NCBI RefSeq assembly: GCF_020037015.1
Contig: NZ_JAIQDE010000035.1
Span: forward strand, 21,750 to 85,749
From: Corallococcus sp. AS-1-6
Lineage (GTDB): Bacteria > Myxococcota > Myxococcia > Myxococcales > Myxococcaceae
Direction of reading: 5' to 3'
Length of the DNA: 64,000 bases
Position 1 is the first letter of the stretch. Each line of letters begins with the position of its first letter. A program made the position numbers and the translations under genes. Under the pieces are notes generated by a model. The model was not told the origin of the DNA. It saw only the letters and a list, made by a program, of their open reading frames with translations, and did no database searches. Below, in pieces: positions 35,487 through 43,646 of this stretch.

Positions 35487-36677
35487 ATGAAAAAGACACT
35501 CTCCCTCGTGGCGATCCTGGCGGCCGGTACCAGCCAGGCCGCGGGCTTCCAGGTCGACACCCACAGCGCTCGCGCCACCGGCGTGGGCGGCGCCGCCACG
35601 GCGTGGCTGGAGGACTCGTCCTCCATCTATTACAACGTGGCGAACATGGTCGGCGTGAAGACGCTGGACATCACGCTGGGCGACACGGGCATCCTCCCCA
35701 GCATCACGTTCCAGCGGCCGGGCATGGAGGCGGAGGGGCAGCGCACCACGCTGTCGCCGCCCCCGCACCTGTTCGTCGTCTACAAGCCGTTCGAGAAGGC
35801 GGCGTTCGGCGTGGGCGTCTTCACGCCCTACGGCGCGCGCAGCCGCTGGGAGGAGGGCTTCAGCGGCCGCTTCCGCGGCTACGAGTCCTCGCTGGCGACG
35901 TACTACATCAACCCGTCGTTCGCGTATGAGCTGCACCCGCGCTTCCGCTTCGGCGCGGGTCTGGACATCGCCCGGGCCACCATCGAGCTGACGCGCGGCC
36001 TGGACTTCGTGAACAGCGAGGGCTCCATCCACCTGGGCGGCGCGGACTGGGGCTCCGGCTTCAACATCGGCGTGCAGGCCAAGGTGCTGGACAACCTGGA
36101 CATGGGCCTGCACTACCGCAGCGCCATCGACATCGCGTTCCAGGGCCAGGCGGACTTCCAGAACGTCCCGGTGGAGTTCCAGAGCCGGCTGACGGACCAG
36201 AAGGCGCACGCGGACGTCGTCCTGCCGTCCACCGTGACGGCGGGCCTGGCGTACCGGCCGCTGCAGAACCTGCTGCTGGCGTTCGACGCGAGCTGGGTGG
36301 ACTGGTCCACCTTCTCGGAGCTGGCCATCCGCTTCGAGAACCCCGCCATCGACAACCCGCTGCCCAAGCGCTGGCGCGCGCGGTGGAAGTACTCGCTGGG
36401 CGGCGAGTACGGCGTGACGGACGCGCTGCAGGTGCGCCTGGGCCTGACGTACGACCCGACCCCCAGCCCCAACAGCACGCTGACGCCGGACCTCCCGGAC
36501 GCCAACCGCTTCAAGGTGTCCGCGGGCGTGGGCTACCAGTTCAAGCCGTTCCGCGCGGACCTGGGCTACCAGTTCGTCGCGCTGGCGGACAAGGAGAGCA
36601 CGGCCCCGGGCATGCCGGGCACGTACTCCGGCACCGCGCACGTGCTGGGCCTGACGCTGGGCTTCGCCCTGCAGTAA
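35487..36677 (+). CDS. FadL/OmpP1-family outer-membrane fatty-acid transporter
   Basis: This 396-aa outer-membrane protein has a signal peptide (MKKTLSLVAILAAGTSQA). The FadL N-terminal hatch pattern follows directly: AGFQVDTHSARATGVGGAATAWLEDSSSIYYNVANM. The body has the expected 14-strand barrel character (FGVGVFTPYGARSRW, PSFAYELHPRFRFGAGLDI) and ends GLTLGFALQ. It imports long-chain fatty acids or other hydrophobic compounds. The Shine-Dalgarno GAGAGAGGA lies upstream. It is translated 31 bp after the lipase-like gene and is followed by a terminator, so the pair is a two-gene operon. Confidence 0.92.
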   Translation: MKKTLSLVAILAAGTSQAAGFQVDTHSARATGVGGAATAWLEDSSSIYYNVANMVGVKTLDITLGDTGILPSITFQRPGMEAEGQRTTLSPPPHLFVVYKPFEKAAFGVGVFTPYGARSRWEEGFSGRFRGYESSLATYYINPSFAYELHPRFRFGAGLDIARATIELTRGLDFVNSEGSIHLGGADWGSGFNIGVQAKVLDNLDMGLHYRSAIDIAFQGQADFQNVPVEFQSRLTDQKAHADVVLPSTVTAGLAYRPLQNLLLAFDASWVDWSTFSELAIRFENPAIDNPLPKRWRARWKYSLGGEYGVTDALQVRLGLTYDPTPSPNSTLTPDLPDANRFKVSAGVGYQFKPFRADLGYQFVALADKESTAPGMPGTYSGTAHVLGLTLGFALQ

Positions 36678-36705
36678 CCGGCTGAACCGTTCCTGAAGTA
36701 CCGGG

Positions 36706-36746
36706 GCGCCCGGCTCCTTCCGTTCGTGGAAGGGCCGGGCGCTTTC
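36706..36746 (+). terminator. Intrinsic terminator after the FadL gene
   Basis: Arms GCGCCCGGC (36706-36714) and GCCGGGCGC (36734-36742) with further pairing CCTTCC/GGAAGG are followed by TTTC. Confidence 0.8.
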
Positions 36747-36763
36747 GCTTACGGTGCGGCGCC

Positions 36764-38056
36764 GTGAGCCCTTCCAAGCCCGGCCGCAACGACCCGTGCC
36801 CCTGTGGCAGCGGGAAGAAGTACAAGGCCTGTCACGCCGCCGAGGACCGCGCGAAAGCCGCGCCGCCTCCCACCGCCGCCCCCGCCCACCCGCTGAAGCA
36901 GGACCTGGAGGCGGCCATGTCGCTCCTGGGCGACGCGGACGTGTCCCGCCTGTCCCAGGCGCTGGAGCACCTGGGCGTGCTGCTCCAGGCCGCCGGGCCC
37001 CAGCCGGGCCTGCGCTATGACGACAAGGCCTTCAGCGACCACGTGGGCCAGGCGCTCGCGAAGCTGGCCGCGCAGGAGGGCCTGGACGCGATGCAGGCGC
37101 GCAACAGCCTGCGCGTGGGCGTGGTGCGGGAGCTGGGCACGCGCGGCTTCCAGGAGAAGCTGGGCGCGGGGCTGCTGGCGCAGGCGGCGAAGAGCGGCCG
37201 CACGCCGGAGGAGCGGCGCGCGCTGTGCGTGGGCGCGCTGCTGGCCACGGCGGCGAAGAAGACGGGCAAGGTGCGGCCGGAGGACAACCCGGTGCTGGAC
37301 GTCGTCTTCGACGTGCAGTTCCGCGAGTGGAGCCAGAAGCACGCGGAGGTGGTGCGCAAGTACGAGTCCCTGGTCGCGGACATGGAGCCGGAGGCCCTCA
37401 CGCCCGAGGCCTCGGAGGCGCTGCGCAAGGCGGAGGCCGGTGAGCTGGACGCGCTGGTGAAGCACGTGCAGGCGGACCCGGCGCTGGTGGAGCGCATCTC
37501 GCGCGAGGCGAAGGAGCGCGCGCAGCGGGTGGAGGCGAAGCTGCGCGACCCCGCCACGCCGTCCGTCTTCTCCCCGGAAGAGGAGCTGTGGCTCACCGTG
37601 GTGCTGTGGGAGCCGCTGCGCGCGATGAAGTCCCAGCCCAAGGACCCGGAAGGCCGGCGCCAGGTCATCTCCGCGCTCCTGCGCGCGGTGAAGGGCGCGG
37701 TGGACGCGGACTTCCTCGAAGGCATGCTGGAGCGCATGCGCGCGGGGGCGAAGGACGCGGCGGCGGACGAGCCCACGCGCGAGTGGCTCACCGACGCGGC
37801 CATCGCCTTCGAGGCGGAGCCCGCGCGGCTGGTGCTGGCGGCGCTGCTCACCGCGCGGCAGGAGGCGAAGGGGCGCAGCGCGGAGGAGATGGTGGCGCTC
37901 GCGGACCTGAAGGCCCTGCCCGCGTGGACGCCGGAGCAGTTGGAGCCGTACCGGCAGCTCCTGGAGAAGGAGGGCCGCGCCTCCGCCGCGGACCGCCTCC
38001 GCCGCGCGCAGGACTGGCTGCGCGAGCACCCCGTGCGGTTGGACGCGGAGGCCTGA
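36764..38056 (+). CDS. SEC-C zinc-motif protein
   Basis: This 430-aa cytoplasmic protein starts at GTG 36764. Its N-terminus carries the SEC-C motif (KPGRNDPCPCGSGKKYKACH), the Zn-binding CxCx8C(H/C) module found at the end of SecA and in many uncharacterised proteins. A Pro/Ala linker follows, then about 370 residues predicted almost wholly alpha-helical and rich in Ala, Glu, Lys and Arg (for example VRRELGTRGFQEKLGAGLLAQAAKSGRTPEERRAL-like segments). I know no function for this C-terminal part. It converges with the cyclic-nucleotide-domain gene, with 11 bp between stops. Confidence 0.78.
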   Translation: MSPSKPGRNDPCPCGSGKKYKACHAAEDRAKAAPPPTAAPAHPLKQDLEAAMSLLGDADVSRLSQALEHLGVLLQAAGPQPGLRYDDKAFSDHVGQALAKLAAQEGLDAMQARNSLRVGVVRELGTRGFQEKLGAGLLAQAAKSGRTPEERRALCVGALLATAAKKTGKVRPEDNPVLDVVFDVQFREWSQKHAEVVRKYESLVADMEPEALTPEASEALRKAEAGELDALVKHVQADPALVERISREAKERAQRVEAKLRDPATPSVFSPEEELWLTVVLWEPLRAMKSQPKDPEGRRQVISALLRAVKGAVDADFLEGMLERMRAGAKDAAADEPTREWLTDAAIAFEAEPARLVLAALLTARQEAKGRSAEEMVALADLKALPAWTPEQLEPYRQLLEKEGRASAADRLRRAQDWLREHPVRLDAEA

Positions 38057-38067
38057 GAGGCCCCGCT

Positions 38068-39237
38068 TCAGACGAAGAGCGCCCTGGCGGTCTGCTGGAG
38101 GCGCTCCGTGCCCATGCGCATGAGCTGGCCCTTGAGGCCGGGCTGGCTCACGACGTGCCGCTCGAAGGCGGCGCGCTCCAGGCGCAGGACGACACAGGGC
38201 GTCTTCGTGCGCACCGTCGCGGACACGGGCTTGTCCAGCAGCAGGGAGATTTCGCCGAACACGTCGCCCTCGCGCAGCTCCGGCAGGAGCACGATGCGGC
38301 CCGGCTGCTCCAGCGACAACTGCACCTGGCCGCGCAGCAGCAGGTAGAAGGCGTCCCCCGGCTGCCCCTGCGTGAGGAGCACCTGGCCCGCGGGCACGGC
38401 GCGCAGGTCGAACTCGCGCGACATCGCCTGCTTCAGCGCGGGCGACAGGTTGGTGAACAGGGGGCTGGTGCGCAGCAGGTGGTCCACCAGCCGGCGCTGG
38501 TAGAAGGCCTGCACCGCCGCCTCCACCTCCGGGTGCGCCGCGCTGACGCGGGCCAGGGAGGAGCGCTTGAACTCCAGCAGCACGGAGCGCTCAGGCACCT
38601 CCACGCTGGCCAGCCTGGGCCCTTCGGACACCAGCGCCACCTCGCCGAAGAAGTCCCCCGGCCCCAGCGTGGCCACGACCTGGCGCGCGTTGCCCTCCAC
38701 CCGGCGCGTCACCTCCGCGCGCCCCTCCACCAGCGCGAACATGGAGTCGCCCGGCTGCCCCTCCTCCACCACGCGCTGGCCCGGCCAGAAGGCGCGCACC
38801 TCCAGCGCCTCCACCAGCGCCACGAAGGCGTCGCGCCCCACGCCGGACAGGACGGGCACGCCCGGGTCCTTGCCGTCGGGCACCCAGGCGAAGGTGGGGG
38901 CCAGCGCGCCGGGCGGCAGGGCGAAGCGCTCCGCCAGCGCGCGCACCGTCCTGGGACGCGCGCCCCGCAGGCCCCGCGACAGCACCGAGGCGGCCACCGC
39001 GCGCAGCAGCGCCCCCGCGCGGGTCCAGGCGAGCGCCGCGTCGTCGTAGGCGTGGGCGGCCTCCGGCTTGCGCTCCAGCCACTCCAGCAGCTCGGCGACG
39101 CGCTGGTGGACCTCCGCGTCCTCCGGCTCCGCGCGCAGGGCGTCCTGGTAGCCGGCCAGCGCCGCTTCCAGCTTCCCTTGCGCGGCGAGCGTCGCCGCCT
39201 GGGCCTTCAGGGACCGCGCGTGTGGGGAGTCCGCCAT
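38068..39237 (-). CDS. TPR protein with two cyclic-nucleotide-binding-like domains
   Basis: This 389-aa protein has an N-terminal TPR-like region (about 1-75) and two CNB folds. The first (about 130-240) has the phosphate-binding cassette FFGEVALVSEGPRLASV, with the Glu and the Arg needed for cyclic-nucleotide phosphate contact, so it may bind cAMP or cGMP. The second (about 260-375) reads FGEISLLLDKPVSATV, where that Arg is Val, so it is probably non-binding. There is no DNA-binding or kinase domain. It is the second gene of a probable pair with the paralogue upstream (82 bp gap). Confidence 0.82.
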   Translation of the reverse strand: MADSPHARSLKAQAATLAAQGKLEAALAGYQDALRAEPEDAEVHQRVAELLEWLERKPEAAHAYDDAALAWTRAGALLRAVAASVLSRGLRGARPRTVRALAERFALPPGALAPTFAWVPDGKDPGVPVLSGVGRDAFVALVEALEVRAFWPGQRVVEEGQPGDSMFALVEGRAEVTRRVEGNARQVVATLGPGDFFGEVALVSEGPRLASVEVPERSVLLEFKRSSLARVSAAHPEVEAAVQAFYQRRLVDHLLRTSPLFTNLSPALKQAMSREFDLRAVPAGQVLLTQGQPGDAFYLLLRGQVQLSLEQPGRIVLLPELREGDVFGEISLLLDKPVSATVRTKTPCVVLRLERAAFERHVVSQPGLKGQLMRMGTERLQQTARALFV

Positions 39238-39319
39238 GCGCGCCTCTGTAGCCCAGCCGCGCGGCGCACGCATCCGTTCGGAGGTCCCGGCGGGGTGTCC
39301 CTTGTCACACCCCCGACCT

Positions 39320-40498
39320 TCAACTGCTCAGGTCCCGCACCCGCTCCGCCAGGCTCTGGGTGAAGAGGCGGTAGATGCGCAGGGCCGCGGCCTCGTGCGT
39401 CTCCAGGAAGTATTGGAAGTCCGTCCGCGTGACGCGCAGGGCGCGCACCACCGTGTGCGCGCGCACGTGCGCGGACACCGGCCCGTCCAGGATGAGGGAG
39501 ATTTCGCCCAGGAACGCGCCCGGCCCCAGCATGTTGAGCTGGCGCGCGTCCCGGCCCGGGCCGGTGGACACGCTCACCATGCCCTCCAGCAGCACCACCA
39601 GCCCCATCCCCTTCGCGCCCTTCTCCAGCACCGTCGTCCCCGCCGGCACCAGCACCGGCCGCGCCAGCCGGTACAGGTCGCGCATGTCTTCCAAGGACAG
39701 ACCATCGAAGATGGGAATGGCTTTCAGATAGCCATAGCCATCCACCACCGGCTGCGCCTTCTCCGCCGCGGCCGCGCCCTCCGGCGCCGACGCGAGCCCC
39801 AACTGCTGGAGCAGCCGCGCCTGCTCCGCCTGGAGCAGCAGCAGCCCCGCCCCCGTCGCGTGCTTGATGCCGTCCGCCAGGAGCACCAGCGCCCTCCACG
39901 TGGCGCCCTCCGCGTCCAGCAGCTCGCACATGCGCAGCACCGCCTCCGGCCGCCGCGCGTCGTCCGCGGGCACCGCGCGCAGCATCTCCAGCTCCGCGTG
40001 CGCGTTGCCCAGCACCCGGAACACCTGCGCCGCCTCCAGGGGCCGGTGCATGCGGCCCAACAGGTGCGCCAGCGACTCGCGCGCGCCCAGCGCCTGGTAC
40101 AGCGACAGCGCCTGCTCCAGCGAGCCGGCCCGCTCGAAGGCCGCCGCCGCGCGGGCCTGCTCCCCCACCCTCAGCCACGCCTCCGCCGCCAGGAGCGGCG
40201 CTCCCGCCTGTTCGTACAGCGGCGCCGCGCCCCCGTCGTCCCCATCCGCCTCCAACAGCCGCGCCGCGCCCGCGAAGTCGCGCGCCTGCCGCAGCACCTC
40301 CACCAGCCGGGTCCGCGTGTCGGCCGGCACCGCCAGCGCCTCCTCCAGGACCCGCTCGCGCTGCCCCGCCCCCATCGCCTCGTAGGCGCGCACCGCGTCC
40401 TCCACCGCGCCCTTCAGCACCCGCGCCCACACCCCTCGCGTGACGCTGGAGCCAGGGCCCACGGCCACGTCGCCCACGTTCGAATCGTCTGGAGTCAC
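39320..40498 (-). CDS. Helical-repeat protein with a degenerate cyclic-nucleotide-binding-like domain
   Basis: This 392-aa protein from GTG 40498 has an alpha-helical repeat N-terminal part (about 20-240: RLLEADGDDGGAAPLYEQAGAPLLAAEAWLRVGEQARAAAAFERAGSLEQAL). A C-terminal CNB fold (about 255-385) follows, whose cassette FLGEISLILDGPVSAHV lacks the phosphate-binding Arg, so nucleotide binding is doubtful. An upstream TTG at 40534 extends the frame by 12 residues, but GGGAGGAA fits the GTG better. It resembles the CNB gene downstream and may work with it as sensor and scaffold. Confidence 0.75.
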   Translation of the reverse strand: MTPDDSNVGDVAVGPGSSVTRGVWARVLKGAVEDAVRAYEAMGAGQRERVLEEALAVPADTRTRLVEVLRQARDFAGAARLLEADGDDGGAAPLYEQAGAPLLAAEAWLRVGEQARAAAAFERAGSLEQALSLYQALGARESLAHLLGRMHRPLEAAQVFRVLGNAHAELEMLRAVPADDARRPEAVLRMCELLDAEGATWRALVLLADGIKHATGAGLLLLQAEQARLLQQLGLASAPEGAAAAEKAQPVVDGYGYLKAIPIFDGLSLEDMRDLYRLARPVLVPAGTTVLEKGAKGMGLVVLLEGMVSVSTGPGRDARQLNMLGPGAFLGEISLILDGPVSAHVRAHTVVRALRVTRTDFQYFLETHEAAALRIYRLFTQSLAERVRDLSS

Positions 40499-40776
40499 GG
40501 CCTTGTCGTTCCTCCCGGACGCCCTGGCGGACAAAGGGGGTCCACGCCTGGGTCCGGACCTTGATTCCGTAGCACCCTGAAACAGGGAAAGCCAGCCAGC
40601 GCGGTGAAGAGCGGTGGGCCTCGGACAGAGTGTCCACCGCGTGAATCAGATGCGCAAAACCTGAGAGGTTGGGGTTCGCGCGAACCCTGCGCTTCAGGGT
40701 GGCTGTCTGGATTGAGAGGGATTCCCCATCTTCAAGCATCCCTGCCCCAGGGACCCCTACCCAAGGTGTCTCGCCC

Positions 40777-41550
40777 ATGACGTCGCGCCCCGCTTCCGTC
40801 CGCTTCCTCAAGGTCCTGGAGTCGTCCCACCCGCGCCGCGCGCTGAACCTCCTGGCGCGAGGCGGCTTCCTGCTGCTGCTCGCGTCGGGAGCGGCCCGCG
40901 CCAACGAACCCGAGGCCCCGGCGCAGGCCGAGGCGCCGGCGCAGGTGCAGGCCGAGGCCCCTGCGCGGGCGGCGGGCGCGGAGGGGGCCGCCGCCCCGGC
41001 GGATGACGCGGTGTGGGGCGAGGAGGCGCTGGAGCAGGCGGAGCTGCCGGCGTCGATGACGGACGCGGCGCGGACGCTGGAGGAGGCGCCGGTGGTGGTG
41101 TGCTCCGGGTCGCTCCAGCAGGCCTACCGCCCCGGACTGTTGCTCACCACACCCCGCAACTCCATGCAGCGCGAGTCGCTCCAGTTCAGCGGCTGCCCCG
41201 TCAACGACGGCGTGGTGATGACGGCGGTGGGGATGGAGACGCAGCACCTGAAGCGCGCGACCTGCGTCGGCACCACGGGCGGCACGTCCACCGCCACGGT
41301 GACCTGGTCCAACGGGGAGAAGTCCTCCGTGGCGCTGGAGCGCGTGGAGGCGCTCGTGGACGGAGGGATGCAGGTCTTCACGTCCGAGGGGACCATCCAC
41401 TCCGGGCGCCACGCGGGCCACGGGGTGCGCCTGGTCACCGCCGTGCCCACGCTCACCACGCTGGCGGCGTGCGTGCAGCCGTCGGGCCTCACGGCGAACG
41501 TGGGCATCGCCACGCTCACCGTGCTGGACCTGCCCGCCGGGGAGCGCTGA
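40777..41550 (+). CDS. Exported hypothetical protein with Ala/Pro/Glu repeats
   Basis: This 257-aa protein from ATG 40777 has an N-terminal signal sequence (LLARGGFLLLLASGAARA), then an Ala-Pro-Glu-Gln low-complexity stretch (EAPAQAEAPAQVQAEAPARA, about residues 45-65) that looks like a cell-wall-spanning tether. The C-terminal 150 residues form a beta-rich domain with four Cys (near VVVCSGS, FSGCPVN, RATCVGT and LAACVQP), probably two disulfides. No family is recognised. The 278 bp upstream, between divergent genes, should hold its promoter, but I see no clear consensus there. Confidence 0.65.
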   Translation: MTSRPASVRFLKVLESSHPRRALNLLARGGFLLLLASGAARANEPEAPAQAEAPAQVQAEAPARAAGAEGAAAPADDAVWGEEALEQAELPASMTDAARTLEEAPVVVCSGSLQQAYRPGLLLTTPRNSMQRESLQFSGCPVNDGVVMTAVGMETQHLKRATCVGTTGGTSTATVTWSNGEKSSVALERVEALVDGGMQVFTSEGTIHSGRHAGHGVRLVTAVPTLTTLAACVQPSGLTANVGIATLTVLDLPAGER

Positions 41551-41649
41551 GCGCGCGCCCGCTCCCCTGCCGGGCGCTCCGGGCCGGGGCGGGCTCCGGG
41601 CCGCACGCACCGCTATGCAGGCGCGGGCCGGGCGTTATCGTGGGGGGCC

Positions 41650-43002
41650 ATGAGGCCTGCCCCGGAGCGCCGGATGCGAACGCGACGAGTCACGGGGGGT
41701 AGGCGGGGGGCGGCGGTGGCCGGCCTCCTGGGCTTTGTGGGCTCGGGCGCGGCGTGGGGGCACGCGGGCCTGCCGGAGACGTCCAACGTCACGCTGCGGC
41801 GCGGCCACCCCGAGGACTTCTTCGTGGGGGCCACCTTCGGCGCGGTCATCTCGCGCGACAGTGGGCGGACGTGGCGCTGGGTGTGTCCGGATGCCATGGG
41901 GTATGGCGGCTGGCGCCCGGAGTCCTTCGTCTGGCGCGAGTCCGGGGCGCTGCTGGCGGCCACCGGCAACGCGCTCCTGTCCTCGAAGGACGGCGCGTGC
42001 TCGTGGGCGGCGCACCCGGCGTTCAAGGACACCTGGGTGACGGGGCTCGCGGCGCACCCCACGGATGACGCGGTGCTGTACGTGGCCACGGGCCGCTCCA
42101 CGACGGCGACGAACGGGGTGTTCCGCTCGGAGGATGGCGGGGAGACGTGGCGGGCGCTCCCGCTCCAGCGCGCGGGGGTCCTCTTCTCCGCCGTGCGCGT
42201 GTCCACCGCCCATCCCCGCACGCTCTACGTGTCCGGGTCGGACACGGCGCGCATGTACCTGTTCCGCAGCGACGACGCGGGCGAGACGTGGGAGGAGACC
42301 CCGCAGTCCTTCCCGGACCTGGTGCGCCCGTTCGACTTCGTGGTGACGGCGACGGACCCGGTGGAGCCGCTCGGCGTCTGGGCGCGCGTGTCCGCGCAGG
42401 GCTCCACGCACATCCTGCACAGCACGGACGGCGGGCGCACCTTCACCGCGCGCACGGGCGCCGGCATCGACGACGTGTTCATCAACATGGACGTCTCCGC
42501 CGACGGCGGCACCGCGTGGGTGTCCACGTACAACGCCTTCTTCCGCAGCCAGCAGGGCGGCCCCTTCTCCAAGCTGGCGCTGCCCACCGGCAACGCGTGC
42601 GTGACGCGCGTGGGGGACGTCCTCTACGGCTGCGGCTCGCCGTGGCTCCATGACTGGTCGCTGGCGCGCAGCAGCGACGAGGGCACCACCTGGGAGCCCC
42701 TCTTCAGCCTGGAGCAGCTTCAAGGCAGCCATCAGTGCCCGGCGGGCACGCCCGTGCGCGAGCTGTGCCCGTCGCGCTGGCCCCAGCTCGCGGAGACGAT
42801 TGGCGCGCCGCTCTACCCGGATGGCGCCCCGGACGCGGGCGTGCCGGACGCCGGCGCGAAGCCTTCCGATGACGACGCGGGCACGCCCGTGGACCCCGGG
42901 CCGAAGCCGTCCCCTGGCTGCACCGCCGCTCCCGGGGGCATGCTGCTTCCCCTGTTCCTGCTTCCCTTGCTGCGCCGCGGCCGGCGGCGCGAGGCCCCAT
43001 GA
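41650..43002 (+). CDS. BNR/sialidase-like propeller protein with MYXO-CTERM-like tail
   Basis: This 450-aa exported protein has an N-terminal signal (AAVAGLLGFVGSGAAWG). Repeated Asp-box/BNR motifs (SRDSGRTWRW, RSEDGGETWRA, RSDDAGETWEE, STDGGRTFTA, SSDEGTTWEP) form a beta-propeller like those of sialidases and photosynthesis-stability proteins. After a Pro/Asp/Ala linker it ends with Cys (SPGCTAAPGG), a hydrophobic stretch and a basic RRGRRR end. This is the layout of the MYXO-CTERM sorting signal, which predicts surface anchoring. It opens a four-gene operon: its stop overlaps the next start (ATGA, 42999-43002). Confidence 0.82.
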   Translation: MRPAPERRMRTRRVTGGRRGAAVAGLLGFVGSGAAWGHAGLPETSNVTLRRGHPEDFFVGATFGAVISRDSGRTWRWVCPDAMGYGGWRPESFVWRESGALLAATGNALLSSKDGACSWAAHPAFKDTWVTGLAAHPTDDAVLYVATGRSTTATNGVFRSEDGGETWRALPLQRAGVLFSAVRVSTAHPRTLYVSGSDTARMYLFRSDDAGETWEETPQSFPDLVRPFDFVVTATDPVEPLGVWARVSAQGSTHILHSTDGGRTFTARTGAGIDDVFINMDVSADGGTAWVSTYNAFFRSQQGGPFSKLALPTGNACVTRVGDVLYGCGSPWLHDWSLARSSDEGTTWEPLFSLEQLQGSHQCPAGTPVRELCPSRWPQLAETIGAPLYPDGAPDAGVPDAGAKPSDDDAGTPVDPGPKPSPGCTAAPGGMLLPLFLLPLLRRGRRREAP

Positions 43003-43646
43003 CCATGAAGCTGAAGACGTCCCTGACGTGGAGCACCGCCGCGGTCGCGCTGCTCGCCCTGAGCGCGTGTGATGACGACGCCGAGCCCCAGGCCACCGAC
43101 TGCGAGGAGCCGCTCTACGCGGGCGGCGCCACGGACGAGGCGTGGCGCACGCTGGTGGATGCGCGCAACCAGCCCCTGGACAGCTCGCGCGCGGTGACGC
43201 TCACGTCGCCCGAGCCCGGCCAGGCGTACGGGACGGACCTGTCCGCGCCGCTGTGGCGGTGGACGTCCCCGCTGCGCGCGTCGCTGGAGCGCCCGGCCCG
43301 CACGGCGCCCCTCATGCAGGGCCGCCCGCGCGAGCCGAAGCGCTCGGTGCTCGCGTGGCTGGGAAACCTGGTGCTGCCCACCGCGGAGGCCCACCTGCCG
43401 CCGTACACGGGCGACCTCTACTGGGTGAAGGTGTCCGCGCCGGGACGCGAGTGCCCCATCGCGCAGGTGTTGACGTCTGAGTTGCAGTGGCAACTGGATG
43501 ACGGCTCCTGGCAGGCGGTGAAGGACGCGGCGGGCCAGGAGCTGTCGGTGCAGGTGGTGAGCGCGTACCTGGTGCAGAACCGCATCACGGAGGGCCCCTA
43601 CACGATGGGGTCCGGCGTGCCCTTCACGGTGGGGATGGCCAGGTGA
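42999..43646 (+). CDS. Lipoprotein of unknown function
   Basis: This 215-aa protein has a lipoprotein signal with Cys24 (LLALSAC) followed by an acidic stretch (DDDAEP). The mature part has two more Cys (DCEEPL and RECPIA) and a beta-rich character, with PPYTGDLYWVKVSAPGRECPIAQVLTSELQWQL and SVQVVSAYLVQNRITEGPYTMGSGVPFTVG. I do not recognise a family. It is the second gene of the operon. It overlaps the propeller gene by ATGA and the next gene by GTGA, so the four products are probably made in fixed ratio. Confidence 0.72.
   Translation: MTMKLKTSLTWSTAAVALLALSACDDDAEPQATDCEEPLYAGGATDEAWRTLVDARNQPLDSSRAVTLTSPEPGQAYGTDLSAPLWRWTSPLRASLERPARTAPLMQGRPREPKRSVLAWLGNLVLPTAEAHLPPYTGDLYWVKVSAPGRECPIAQVLTSELQWQLDDGSWQAVKDAAGQELSVQVVSAYLVQNRITEGPYTMGSGVPFTVGMAR

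Noticed and set aside
40479..40500. GTTCGAATC-like T-loop suggesting a tRNA
   Set aside because: No acceptor stem, D-loop or anticodon arm can be built around it. It lies at the start of a coding gene.
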